63,053 nt of DNA from Gammaproteobacteria bacterium (GTDB taxonomy: Bacteria; Pseudomonadota; Gammaproteobacteria; Xanthomonadales; Wenzhouxiangellaceae). Positions 1-7,745 of this stretch are shown here, piece after piece. Each line of letters opens with the position of its first letter. Within the stretch, counting starts at the first letter, position 1. The notes below the pieces were generated by a model. The model did not search any database, was not told the origin of the DNA, and saw only the letters and a list, made by a program, of their open reading frames with translations. The stretch is taken from NCBI GenBank assembly GCA_003565625.1, contig PXBD01000045.1, positions 1-63,053 of the forward strand. Reading direction: 5' to 3'. The position numbers were made by a program, and so were the translations under genes.

Positions 1-152
1 GCGACAAGATCAGGCTGGTCTCTTCGGCCGGCACCGGGCATTTTTACACCACCAACAAAAACAAGAAAAACACGCCGCACAAACTGGAATTCAAGAAGTA
101 CGATCCGGTAGTGCGCAAGCATGTTGCCTACAAGGAAGCCAAGATCAAGTAA
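1..152 (+). CDS. rpmG: 50S ribosomal protein L33 (3' part)
   Basis: The gene is cut by the window edge, leaving 49 codons read from base 3 to a TAA at 150-152. The protein is basic and ends in KEAKIK. It shows the L33 pattern: a start like [17 protein letters not shown], then a lysine/asparagine-rich middle and [10 protein letters not shown]33 is a small protein of the large ribosomal subunit, usually about 50-55 residues, so only the first few residues are missing. It is normally co-transcribed with rpmB (L28), which would lie outside the window. A hairpin follows the stop codon. Confidence 0.93.
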   Translation, partial: DKIRLVSSAGTGHFYTTNKNKKNTPHKLEFKKYDPVVRKHVAYKEAKIK

Positions 153-177
153 GCATCGGGTTCTCTTTGGAATTTCC

Positions 178-218
178 GAGACGCAAGACGCCGGGTTCGC
201 CCCGGCGTTTTGCGTCTC
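178..218. terminator. Hairpin between rpmG and the convergent symporter gene
   Basis: An 18-bp stem (178-195 with 201-218, one G-T mismatch) encloses a 5-base loop. The inner GC-rich stem (about 188-195/201-208) is followed by TTTT on the plus strand, so it could terminate rpmG. The right arm overlaps the stop codon of the convergent symporter gene, so it may serve both directions. No long T tract follows the full stem. Confidence 0.55.
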
Positions 219-1770
219 AGCGTCGTTGCCGCGCCAGATTTTCGCGCCACGTTGGCAACGTACCGCCCCTGACCTTGGCCCAATAGCGATCCAGCTCGCG
301 CCGCACCGTCGGCAGCAGGAAGTAGATGCCGAGCAGGTTGGGGAAGGCCATCGCCAGGATCATGGCGTCGGAAAAACCGATCACCGCGCCCAGCTGCATG
401 CTCGCCCCGAGCACGACGAACAACAGAAACAGGATCTTGTAGGTATAGGCGGCCGCGGAGGTTTCGCCGAACAGAAAAGTCCAGCATTTAAGCCCGTAGT
501 ACGACCAGGCCAGCATGGTGGAATAGGCAAACAGGATCACCGCCAGGGCGAGGACGTAGGGGAACCAGCCGATTACGGTGCCGAATGCCTCTGAGGTCAG
601 TTCGACGCCACTCATGCCGCCCCCGTCCACGTAGACCCCGGAAATGATGATCACCAGCGCGGTAATGGTGCACACGATGATGGTGTCGACAAAGGGCTCA
701 TACAGGGCGACCACGCCTTCGCTGACCGGCTCGCGGGTCTGGACGGCCGAATGGGCGATCGCGGCCGAGCCGATACCGGCCTCGGACGAAAAGGCCGCGC
801 GCTGGAAGCCAATGGCGAGCACGCCCAGCGCCCCGCCGGCCACCGAACTCACGCCCAGGGCCGAGGAAAACATCAGGGCAAAGGCAGCCGGGACCTGATC
901 GATGTGAACCGCGATGATCACCAGCCCGGCCAGAATGTAGATTGCGCCCATGATCGGCACGACCTTGGAGGTCACGCGGGCGATTGAGCGGATGCCGCCG
1001 ATGATGACCAGGCCGACCAGAGCCGCCAGAATCAGTCCGAACAGCCAGCCGCGCCCGGCAAACCAGGAATCCGCTCCGCCGGTCACGCTCAAGACCTGCT
1101 GAAAACTCTGGTTGGACTGGAACATATTGGCCCCACCGAAGGAGCCGCCGACGCAGAACAGCGCGAAGACCACGGCGCAAATCTTGCCCAGCCTGGCCAG
1201 GGCCGGGCCACGGTCGGCCAGGCCACGCGACAGGTACCACATCGGCCCGCCCGAAATGCTGCCGTCGGCGTTCACCGAGCGGTACTTCACGCCGAGCGTG
1301 CATTCGACGAATTTCGACGACATGCCCAGAAACCCGGCCAGCATCATCCATACAACGGCACCGGGACCGCCGACCGACACCGCAATCGCCACCCCGGCAA
1401 TGTTGCCCAGGCCGACCGTACCCGACAGGGCGGTGGCCAGGGCCTGGAAGTGGGTGACTTCGCCGGCTGCCCGCGGGTCGTTGTAGTCACCTCGAATCAG
1501 GCGAAAACCGTGGGCCAGCCCGCGCACGTTGATGAATCGAAAATAGCCGGTGAAGAAGACCGCGGCAATCACCAGCCACAGCACCACGAAAGGCATATGG
1601 GCCTCGCTGCCGGGAATCGGCAGGGGAAACAGGATCAACCGTTCGACAAAGCCGGCCAGCGGGGCGACCCACTGCTCGATGCGTTCATCGAGGGTCGCGG
1701 CGGTGGCCGGCAGGGGGACCAGTGCGGACAGGCCAGGAAGAACAAGAAGGGCGTTGAGATTGCGGCTCAC
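217..1770 (-). CDS. Alanine or glycine:cation symporter (AGCS family)
   Basis: The product is an inner-membrane sodium- or proton-coupled importer of alanine or glycine, 517 aa with about ten hydrophobic segments. The family signature runs around residues 118-140 (GTVGLGNIAGVA, then GGPG and a WM pair), followed by a SKF/ECTLGVKYR stretch typical of AGCS proteins. The N-terminus carries a signal-like hydrophobic stretch before the first conserved helix, as in many members. The gene stands alone, with its 3' end facing rpmG. Exact substrate (alanine, glycine, glutamine) cannot be read from the sequence. Confidence 0.9.
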   Translation of the reverse strand: MSRNLNALLVLPGLSALVPLPATAATLDERIEQWVAPLAGFVERLILFPLPIPGSEAHMPFVVLWLVIAAVFFTGYFRFINVRGLAHGFRLIRGDYNDPRAAGEVTHFQALATALSGTVGLGNIAGVAIAVSVGGPGAVVWMMLAGFLGMSSKFVECTLGVKYRSVNADGSISGGPMWYLSRGLADRGPALARLGKICAVVFALFCVGGSFGGANMFQSNQSFQQVLSVTGGADSWFAGRGWLFGLILAALVGLVIIGGIRSIARVTSKVVPIMGAIYILAGLVIIAVHIDQVPAAFALMFSSALGVSSVAGGALGVLAIGFQRAAFSSEAGIGSAAIAHSAVQTREPVSEGVVALYEPFVDTIIVCTITALVIIISGVYVDGGGMSGVELTSEAFGTVIGWFPYVLALAVILFAYSTMLAWSYYGLKCWTFLFGETSAAAYTYKILFLLFVVLGASMQLGAVIGFSDAMILAMAFPNLLGIYFLLPTVRRELDRYWAKVRGGTLPTWRENLARQRR

Positions 1771-1828
1771 GGGCTTCTCCGGTGGCGACGACCCTGCACA
1801 GGCCGCCGGCGGGTGATGAAAAAACGGA

Positions 1829-2263
1829 TCAGGGAACTACCAGCACCGGGCAGGGAGAAATCTGGATCAGGGTGCTGGCGGTGCCGCCGAGAAAGCGCGA
1901 CTTGATCGGCGTATCGCCAATTGCGCCAATCACGATCACGGTCACTTCATGCTCGCGCGCGAGATGGGCCAGGGTCTTGGCCGGGTGACCGTGCCGAGCA
2001 ACAATTTCGCAGTCAATCCCCTCCTTGCGGAGGCGTTGCTGTTCCGGCAGCAGGATCTTCTCGGACGCACAGACCAGTTCCTCTTCGCGGCGCTTGTGGC
2101 GCAGAGCGTTCTCCTCGGCCGTGGAAAAGCTGAATGGCGACCAGGGAATTACGTAGCTCAGGACCACGTCGCCCCCGCTGAGCCGTGCCTGGCGCATGGC
2201 TTCGGCAACGGCGCGCCGGCCGCAGTCGCTGCCGTCCAGGCCAACCAGATATTTCTCGTCCAT
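1829..2263 (-). CDS. Universal stress protein, UspA family
   Basis: A 144-aa cytoplasmic single-domain Usp. It starts MDEKYLVGLDGS, the usual beta-1 and nucleotide-binding opening. The ATP-binding pattern G-2x-G-9x-G(S/T) lies at residues 113-128, followed by CPVLVVP at the C-terminus, as in ATP-binding Usps. The reading frame stays open upstream, but the ATG at 2263 is preferred: it is preceded by an AAGGCGA-like ribosome site and matches the family's N-terminus and length. Usp proteins are usually induced by starvation or stress; no partner gene is evident here. Confidence 0.88.
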   Translation of the reverse strand: MDEKYLVGLDGSDCGRRAVAEAMRQARLSGGDVVLSYVIPWSPFSFSTAEENALRHKRREEELVCASEKILLPEQQRLRKEGIDCEIVARHGHPAKTLAHLAREHEVTVIVIGAIGDTPIKSRFLGGTASTLIQISPCPVLVVP

Positions 2264-2425
2264 GCGTTTCGCCTTGTATCCCGACCGTGGCAAGTACTGC
2301 GAAGCTATACAAACTTGCCCGGATTTGCAAATCAGCCGCGCTGAGCGGGGTCTCCTTGCGGTGTAAAACTTAGATAAATCAGTGGATTTGCGCGCCGAAT
2401 GTGCTGGCTTTTCCAGGCGCTTGTT

Positions 2426-2434
2426 TGCTAGACT
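2426..2434 (+). promoter_or_regulatory. Possible extended -10 promoter for the secreted protein gene
   Basis: TGC followed directly by TAGACT resembles an extended -10 element, 70 bases upstream of the ATG at 2505. No convincing -35 hexamer is visible. The same TGCTA arrangement occurs upstream of both TonB-dependent receptor genes. The rest of the 2264-2504 gap is AT-richer than the flanks and shows no gene. Confidence 0.3.
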
Positions 2435-2504
2435 CAACTTGGCGAAAACTTTTTTCCATCACAACGCTCCAAGCTGGTAACCGTAGGGAACAAGTACTGA
2501 AGTC

Positions 2505-3548
2505 ATGCGCCTGTCGCTCTCCAAGCTCGCTTTCGGATTTGCCGCTTTGCTGGCAACGGCGGCGCATGGCCAGCAGTTGGGCCAGCAGTTGGGCCAGCAG
2601 CTGGGACAGCCGGCAGAGGTTGATCTGGAGCGGGCGGCTGTCGGGCCGCTGTCGGTTCCGCGCACGAGCATGCTGTTCGAGCGCGATAGCCTGGGGTTGC
2701 CCAGTCTGCGCCCGCGCCTGACCATGACCATGCCGCTGGCCGAGACCCCCGGAGTGGATGAACGCGACCGCATGTTTTCGTGGTCGCTGGAAGCCTGGCA
2801 AATGAATACGGCCAGCCTGGCCCATATCCAGTGCAACCGCCTTACTTCAACCATCGACTCGTTCCTGGCCGAGGATTGCCATTTCGTTGACGAGCCGGTA
2901 CCGGATGGCTCGGTCAATCTCGTGCGGCTTGGTGGGCAGTGGACCGCTGCACCAGGGCTGGAACTGGGTGTCGGCGCATTTTCCGGCCAGGTTTCCGGTG
3001 GCGGGGTCGGCATCATGGAACCGGCTGGCGGCAGTTGGTTTTCCCGCGGCGAGCGCATAGCCGACGTGCGCGCCGTCGACGGCGTGGATGCCGGCGTCAG
3101 TTTTGGTATTGCTCACGACCGGGTCGGTGATTTTCTGGTCGGATTGCAGGTGGCCCGCTACCGGCAGCGCATGAGCCTGCTGGACCTCGGTCTGGGCAGC
3201 AACGACCCGCAGGGTCTGTCCGGTGGTGACTTCCAGCGTTATGCCAACAGCGCCCAACTGGCGCTGGGCTGGCGACGGGGCAGCCTCAGCGGTGATCTCG
3301 TCGGCCAGGCCCGTGACATGCCCTTGTGGATGGGCCCTGGTCAGTATCGGCAGGCCATGCTGCATTCCTTTGACCTGGAGTTGTCCTGGCGCGCCGTCCG
3401 CAATGCCTCGATCAGCATCGGGGTGAGTAATCTGCTCGATGCCGCTCCCCGGAGCGCCGATGAGACAACGCTGGACCCTGGACTGGAAGATCCGCTGGAA
3501 AACATCTACGGTCGGATCCCCTACGTGCGCTACAAGCACGATCTGTAA
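2505..3548 (+). CDS. Secreted protein with an outer-membrane-barrel-like C-terminus, function unknown
   Basis: This 347-aa protein has a clear signal peptide (MRLSLSKLAFGFAALLATAAHG), followed by a QQLG repeat (residues about 23-34). I do not recognise a named family. The C-terminal 100 residues alternate hydrophobic and polar residues and include GVSNLLDAAPRS and an RIPYVRYKHDL ending. These resemble the last strands of TonB-dependent receptors, but the protein is far too short for a receptor with a plug. Two cysteines (about residues 110 and 123) may form a disulfide. It lies 26 bases upstream of another secreted unknown, so the two probably form an operon. An outer-membrane or surface role is inference. 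Confidence 0.7.
   Translation: MRLSLSKLAFGFAALLATAAHGQQLGQQLGQQLGQPAEVDLERAAVGPLSVPRTSMLFERDSLGLPSLRPRLTMTMPLAETPGVDERDRMFSWSLEAWQMNTASLAHIQCNRLTSTIDSFLAEDCHFVDEPVPDGSVNLVRLGGQWTAAPGLELGVGAFSGQVSGGGVGIMEPAGGSWFSRGERIADVRAVDGVDAGVSFGIAHDRVGDFLVGLQVARYRQRMSLLDLGLGSNDPQGLSGGDFQRYANSAQLALGWRRGSLSGDLVGQARDMPLWMGPGQYRQAMLHSFDLELSWRAVRNASISIGVSNLLDAAPRSADETTLDPGLEDPLENIYGRIPYVRYKHDL
2571..2606 (+). repeat. Three tandem 12-bp repeats encoding QQLG
   Basis: Three consecutive copies of CAGCAGTTGGGC (the third differs at two bases) are followed by a partial fourth. They sit just after the signal peptide cleavage region of the 2505-3548 gene. The 12-bp unit keeps the frame, so slippage would lengthen or shorten the mature N-terminus without breaking the gene. 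Confidence 0.9.
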
Positions 3549-3574
3549 TGCTTCGGCCTGACCTGATCTAACCC

Positions 3575-4111
3575 ATGAAACCAAACCTTTTCATTCCCAC
3601 TTTCGGGCTTGCCCTGATGTTGTTGCCGGGCCTGACCCTGGCGACCGGTTTTTCCACGCTGGAGGAAAGGATGACCGGCCGCGAATTTCGCGACGCCGGC
3701 CTGCACAAGCTGACCGAAGACGAACTGGCCAGCCTGAATCGCTGGATCCAGGCGCGTTCCCTGGCCGAGGGCGAGGTGCCTGACTGGGCTGCAGCCGCGC
3801 CCGCGAGCCAGGAATCGGCCCAACAGACCCAACAGCGTGATGGTGCACCTCCGGCCGGAGATCGTCGCGGGCTGTCGGGCGGGGAGCGAAACGAGATTCA
3901 GAGCCGTCTGGTTGGCAGCTTCAGTGGCTGGCGTGGCACCGACACGTTTGAGCTGGAAAACGGCATGGTCTGGCAGCAGGCCGAACCGGGCACTTTCGCA
4001 GTCCCCGAACTGGATAACCCTGAAGTCGTCATCCGGCCCGGGTTGTTCGGCTCCTGGCAAATGCAAGTTGCCAGCTACAACACCCGGGTTCGCGTTCGAC
4101 GGGTCCGATAG
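3575..4111 (+). CDS. Secreted protein of unknown function
   Basis: A 178-aa protein with a signal peptide (MKPNLFIPTFGLALMLLPGLTLATG). The mature start reads FSTLEERMTGREFRDAGLHKLTEDELASLNRWI, a motif I associate with uncharacterised periplasmic proteins of Xanthomonadales. A Q/A/P-rich linker (about residues 73-100) separates it from a C-terminal segment with GSFSGWRGTDTFELENGMVWQQ, which looks like a small beta domain. It probably shares a transcript with the barrel-like gene 26 bases upstream and converges on the zinc-ribbon gene. No enzymatic motif is visible. Confidence 0.75.
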   Translation: MKPNLFIPTFGLALMLLPGLTLATGFSTLEERMTGREFRDAGLHKLTEDELASLNRWIQARSLAEGEVPDWAAAAPASQESAQQTQQRDGAPPAGDRRGLSGGERNEIQSRLVGSFSGWRGTDTFELENGMVWQQAEPGTFAVPELDNPEVVIRPGLFGSWQMQVASYNTRVRVRRVR

Positions 4112-4131
4112 AAAGCGGCGGAGTCGTCGAT

Positions 4132-4479
4132 CTACTCCGGCGGCGGGCGGTTGCGCGGCAAGCGCAGCCACAGCAGCCAGCCGCGCCCCACCAGGTACAG
4201 CGCAAGACCGATCGGCAAGCTGACAAGCGCGCCTACCGGTGGCGGAAAGAACCAGCCCTGGGGCGGCGCCCCCCACCACCAGATTGCGCCGATCACGAGC
4301 AGGGCGAGCGCGATGTAGGTGGCGTTGGCGGCACGATCGGCCTGCTTGCGCCAGCGTTTGCGCGCCAGCCGGTCGCGCTCCGTGTCGCTCATTTCGCCAA
4401 CCGCGGTGTGACAGTGGGGACAGGCCCTGGCCAGCGAGGACATGCGCTGGCCACAGGCGGGACAGTGAACGATAGCCAT
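4132..4479 (-). CDS. Zinc-ribbon membrane protein
   Basis: A 115-aa protein. The N-terminus has a two-knuckle zinc ribbon (CPACGQ at about residues 7-12, CPHCHT at about 21-26). A basic, polar helix follows, then two hydrophobic segments (about 52-70 and 80-105) that should span the membrane, and a short RNRPPPE tail. Such zinc_ribbon_2 proteins are common but uncharacterised. It lies 14 bases downstream of the histidine kinase gene on the same strand, so it is probably the last gene of that operon. A link to signalling is inference from position only. Confidence 0.7.
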   Translation of the reverse strand: MAIVHCPACGQRMSSLARACPHCHTAVGEMSDTERDRLARKRWRKQADRAANATYIALALLVIGAIWWWGAPPQGWFFPPPVGALVSLPIGLALYLVGRGWLLWLRLPRNRPPPE

Positions 4480-4493
4480 CTCGATAGTCTAGC

Positions 4494-5792
4494 CTACGGG
4501 GTAAGCTTTGCTTCTTGATCCGGGAAAAATCGCACCGTCACCACCAATCCGCCCTCGCTGCGGTTGCGAAAATCGATCTGCCATCCGTGCAGGTCGCACA
4601 AGCGCTTGACGATCGACAGGCCCAGGCCCGAGCCCTTGGTTCCGGCGGTTTGCCGGCCGCGGAAATGGCGATCGAATACCTGTGACAGTTCAGCCTCGGC
4701 AATGCCGGGTCCGGTATCCAGGATACGTACCTCACCGTGGTCGATTTCGACCCGAACCTCGCCCTGTGCGGTGTAACGCACGGCGTTGCCGACCAGGTTG
4801 CCCAGGACCACGGCAATAACCGCTTCCGGAGCAATCACGCTCAGCTTCTGGCGTGGATCCAGTTCCAGTTGCAGCGGTCGGTCACCGACCAGCGGACGAT
4901 AGTTTGTCACCACTTGATCGGCGATGCGGCCTACATCCTGACCGCCAGGATCCGACCCGCGATCGCGAACCGCCCGCACCAGATGGAGGAGCGCGGTGGT
5001 GATGTCGGTGGACTGGCGTGCGGCCCTGGCAATCCGCAGCAGGCGCTCCCGATTGCGGTCGGACAAGTCAGGCTGCGCCAGCATCAACTCGGTGGCACCG
5101 GAAATGACGGCCAGCGGGGTTCTGAGTTCGTGCGATACATCGGCGTTGAAGGCCTGGTCTCGCTCCACCAGTTCGTGCAGCCGGGTGGCATACGCGTCCA
5201 GAGCGGTGGCCAGTTGACCGACTTCGTCATCGGGAAAGTGCCGACTCAGCGCGGCCGGGGGTGTGTTTTCGTCCAGTGATTCAAGCCGCCGCGCCAGTTC
5301 GGTGACCGGCGCCAGCACTCTTCCCGAAGACCAGATTCCCAGCCCCAGCGAGAGCAGGGAGAAAAACAGCACCACCGTCACCAGGGCCCAGATGAGTCGC
5401 CGCAGGAGTTCCCTGTTCTCCGACACGTCGTAGGTCAGGAAGACCCAGAAATCTTCGTCCTTGCGCACCGCTGCCTTGTAGTAGGCGCCATCGGTTCGAA
5501 CATCATGAACCCCGCTGGGCAGGTCGCGAAACGCCGGCGGGACGATATCGGCCCGCTCGGGCCGCGTGACATACCCCTGGATGCGGGTATAGAAGGGCTC
5601 GACCAGCGTCGGGTCGCGCCGCAGGTCGCTGATGTACTGATCCACCTCGTCGGCCAGCGTGTTGGCAATCAGCGCGTCTTCCAGCCAGTTCTGCAAAAAC
5701 AGGGCCGCACCGGCAAACAGCACGCTGAGCAGCGTGCCGAACAACAGGAAGGAGAGGACCAGTCGGCTTCTAAGCCGACGACGAAACTTCAT
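4494..5792 (-). CDS. Sensor histidine kinase of an OmpR-type two-component system
   Basis: A 432-aa inner-membrane kinase. A transmembrane helix (about 11-34) leads into a periplasmic domain of about 100 residues, a second helix (about 134-154) and a HAMP-like linker. The phosphoacceptor is H221 in the FNADVSHELRTPLA H-box. N, G1 and G2 boxes follow (GNLVGNAVRYT, DTGPGIAEAE, GSGLGLSIVKRLC). A TTG codon 12 bases upstream could also start the protein, but the ATG at 5792 is preferred. The gene overlaps the response regulator gene by 23 bases, so the pair should be translated together. The sensed signal is unknown. Confidence 0.92.
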   Translation of the reverse strand: MKFRRRLRSRLVLSFLLFGTLLSVLFAGAALFLQNWLEDALIANTLADEVDQYISDLRRDPTLVEPFYTRIQGYVTRPERADIVPPAFRDLPSGVHDVRTDGAYYKAAVRKDEDFWVFLTYDVSENRELLRRLIWALVTVVLFFSLLSLGLGIWSSGRVLAPVTELARRLESLDENTPPAALSRHFPDDEVGQLATALDAYATRLHELVERDQAFNADVSHELRTPLAVISGATELMLAQPDLSDRNRERLLRIARAARQSTDITTALLHLVRAVRDRGSDPGGQDVGRIADQVVTNYRPLVGDRPLQLELDPRQKLSVIAPEAVIAVVLGNLVGNAVRYTAQGEVRVEIDHGEVRILDTGPGIAEAELSQVFDRHFRGRQTAGTKGSGLGLSIVKRLCDLHGWQIDFRNRSEGGLVVTVRFFPDQEAKLTP

Positions 5793-6462
5793 CGGGTGGG
5801 GCAAGACAGTATCCGATACCGTGCCGGGTATTGATCAGCGGCGAGCCGAACGGCTTGTCGATCGCTGCGCGCAGGGTGTGGATGTGCACCCGCAGACTGT
5901 CGCTGTCGGGCAACTCCTCGCCCCAGACATGCTGCTCCAGGTCGCGCCGGGTCACCACCGCGGGTGAGGCACTCATCAGTTTTTCCAGTAATCTCAGACC
6001 AATCGGGTTCAGGTCGACCTTTTTGCCGGCGCGCCGGACGGTGTAGGTCTCGAGGTTGTACTCCAGGTCGGCCACCTTGAGCTCGCGCGGCTTGACGCGC
6101 TGACCGCGCCGGGCCAGAACTTCCAGACGTGCCTCGACCTCGCGCAGTTCGAACGGTTTGACCAGATAGTCATCCGCTCCCGAGTCGAAACCGGCGAGCT
6201 TGTCGTCGAGCTGGTCGCGTGCGGTCAACATCAGTACCGGAGAGCCCTTCCGTGCCTCCTCGCGGAGCTTGCGGCACACCTCCAGCCCATCCATTCCGGG
6301 CAGGGCGAGATCGAGCACGATGGCGTCGAAGTCGTTGACTATGGCCAGGTGCAGGCCGGTGACGCCATCGTAGGCGTAGTCGACTTCATGACCGCGATCG
6401 CTGAGAAAGTCGCCAAGGTTGGCGGCGATATCGCGGTTGTCTTCAATGATCAGAATGCGCAT
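5770..6462 (-). CDS. OmpR/PhoB-type response regulator
   Basis: A 230-aa DNA-binding regulator. The receiver domain has the acidic pair E7/D8, phosphoacceptor D51 (IVLDLALPG), T80 and K102 (VKPF). A winged-helix trans_reg_C domain follows from about residue 128, with SLRVHIHTLRAAIDKP and NTRHGIGYCL. It lies upstream of, and overlaps, its histidine kinase. A direct repeat resembling a PhoP box sits upstream at the expected distance from a -10 element, which suggests autoregulation. Whether it is a true PhoP, ColR or another paralogue cannot be settled from the window. Confidence 0.93.
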   Translation of the reverse strand: MRILIIEDNRDIAANLGDFLSDRGHEVDYAYDGVTGLHLAIVNDFDAIVLDLALPGMDGLEVCRKLREEARKGSPVLMLTARDQLDDKLAGFDSGADDYLVKPFELREVEARLEVLARRGQRVKPRELKVADLEYNLETYTVRRAGKKVDLNPIGLRLLEKLMSASPAVVTRRDLEQHVWGEELPDSDSLRVHIHTLRAAIDKPFGSPLINTRHGIGYCLAPPDEVSSSA

Positions 6463-6524
6463 GGCGACGAGTAAACTCCTGATAAGGAAACGACCCGTGC
6501 CCGCCGGCGGTCAGCGGAACGAGC

Positions 6525-6559
6525 ATGGTATGCCCTGGCCGGTTAACCGACAGTTAACG
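6525..6559 (-). promoter_or_regulatory. PhoP-box-like direct repeat and -10 of the response regulator gene
   Basis: On the minus strand CGTTAA (6559-6554) and GGTTAA (6548-6543) are separated by 5 bases. This matches the (T/G)GTTTA-N5-(T/G)GTTTA layout of PhoP boxes and gives an 11-base period. Twelve bases downstream is TACCAT (6530-6525), a plausible -10, the spacing known for PhoP-activated promoters. The start codon is about 60 bases further on. Autoregulation by the adjacent regulator is inference. Confidence 0.5.
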
Positions 6560-6578
6560 GCGCTGCAAGGCCGGGTTA

Positions 6579-7712
6579 TTACAGCGTGCGCCCATCGTCA
6601 ACCAGGTTCATATCCTTCAGCCGCCCGCTGAGACGATCCGAGTCGGCCCCCTCGCTGAGCTTGACAGTCAGGCGCAGATCGTTGGCCGAATCGGCATGGC
6701 GCAAGGCATCCTCGTAAGTGATCAGGCCCTGCTGGTACATGCTGAACAGACTCTGGTCAAAAGTCACCATGCCGTGGTGACGCGAATCCCGCATGATTTT
6801 CTTGAGTTCTTCAAGCTTGCCCTTGCGGATTTTCTCCTGCACCAGCGGTGAATTGATCAGCACCTCGACCGCGACGTGACGGCGGTCACCTTCGATCGAC
6901 GGGATCAGCTGCTGGGCAACGATCGCCTTGAGGTTGAACGAAAGATCCAGCTGTATTTGCTGGTGCCGATCCTCGGGGAAAAAGTGCAGGATCCGGTCCA
7001 GGGCCTGGTTGGCGTTGTTGGCGTGCAGCGTGGTCAGGCACAGGTGGCCGGTTTCGGCAAAAGTGATGGCGTGCTCCATCGATTCGCGCGTGCGAATTTC
7101 GCCGATCATGATCACGTCCGGCGCCTGGCGCAGCGTATTGCGCAAGGCTATTTCGAACGACATGGTATCGAGACCGACTTCGCGCTGCGTCACCAGGCAC
7201 TTGCGATGCTTGTGAACGTACTCGATCGGATCCTCGACCGAGATGATGTGCCCGGTGGAATTGCAGTTCCGGTGGCCAATCATGGCCGCCGCGGTGGTCG
7301 ATTTGCCGGTCCCGGTCGCGCCGCACAGAAACACGATGCCGCGCTTGGCCATGGCGAGATCGGCCAGAGATTCGGGCAAATCCAGCTCGGCGAACGAGGG
7401 AATTCTGGTCTCGATGCGGCGACAAACGATGCCGATGCTGTTGCGCTGGTAAAACGCGCTGACCCGAAAGCGGGCCGCGCCTTCGAGCGAAATGGCGAAC
7501 TGGCACTCGCGCGTGGTCTTGAATTCCTCGCGCTGATCCTCGCGCATGATCCCGTGGACTATGCTGCTGACCTCTGTGTGGGTCAGGGCGTCGTGCCCGA
7601 TCGGCTGAATCCGGCCGTTCACCTTGAGGCACGGCGGGGCCCCGACGGTTACGAACAGATCCGAGCCCTTGGCCTCGTGCAGTTCCCGTAGCCAGTTGCG
7701 AATATCGTGCAT
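6579..7712 (-). CDS. pilU: Type IV pilus accessory retraction ATPase PilU
   Basis: A 377-aa GspE/PilT-family hexameric ATPase of the cytoplasmic face of the type IV pilus machine. It assists PilT in pilus depolymerisation. Walker A is GATGTGKSTT (131-140). The Asp box, Walker B (DVIMIGEIRTRESMEHAI) and His box (CLTTLHANNANQALDR) follow. The AIRNLIRE motif of PilT is replaced by INSPLVQEKIRKG, and the C-terminus is extended past PilT, which marks PilU. It lies 33 bases downstream of pilT on the same strand. The rest of the pilus genes are not in the window. Confidence 0.93.
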   Translation of the reverse strand: MHDIRNWLRELHEAKGSDLFVTVGAPPCLKVNGRIQPIGHDALTHTEVSSIVHGIMREDQREEFKTTRECQFAISLEGAARFRVSAFYQRNSIGIVCRRIETRIPSFAELDLPESLADLAMAKRGIVFLCGATGTGKSTTAAAMIGHRNCNSTGHIISVEDPIEYVHKHRKCLVTQREVGLDTMSFEIALRNTLRQAPDVIMIGEIRTRESMEHAITFAETGHLCLTTLHANNANQALDRILHFFPEDRHQQIQLDLSFNLKAIVAQQLIPSIEGDRRHVAVEVLINSPLVQEKIRKGKLEELKKIMRDSRHHGMVTFDQSLFSMYQQGLITYEDALRHADSANDLRLTVKLSEGADSDRLSGRLKDMNLVDDGRTL

Positions 7713-7745
7713 CAGTCTTGCTCCCGAGGGTGTGGCTTGGATCGA

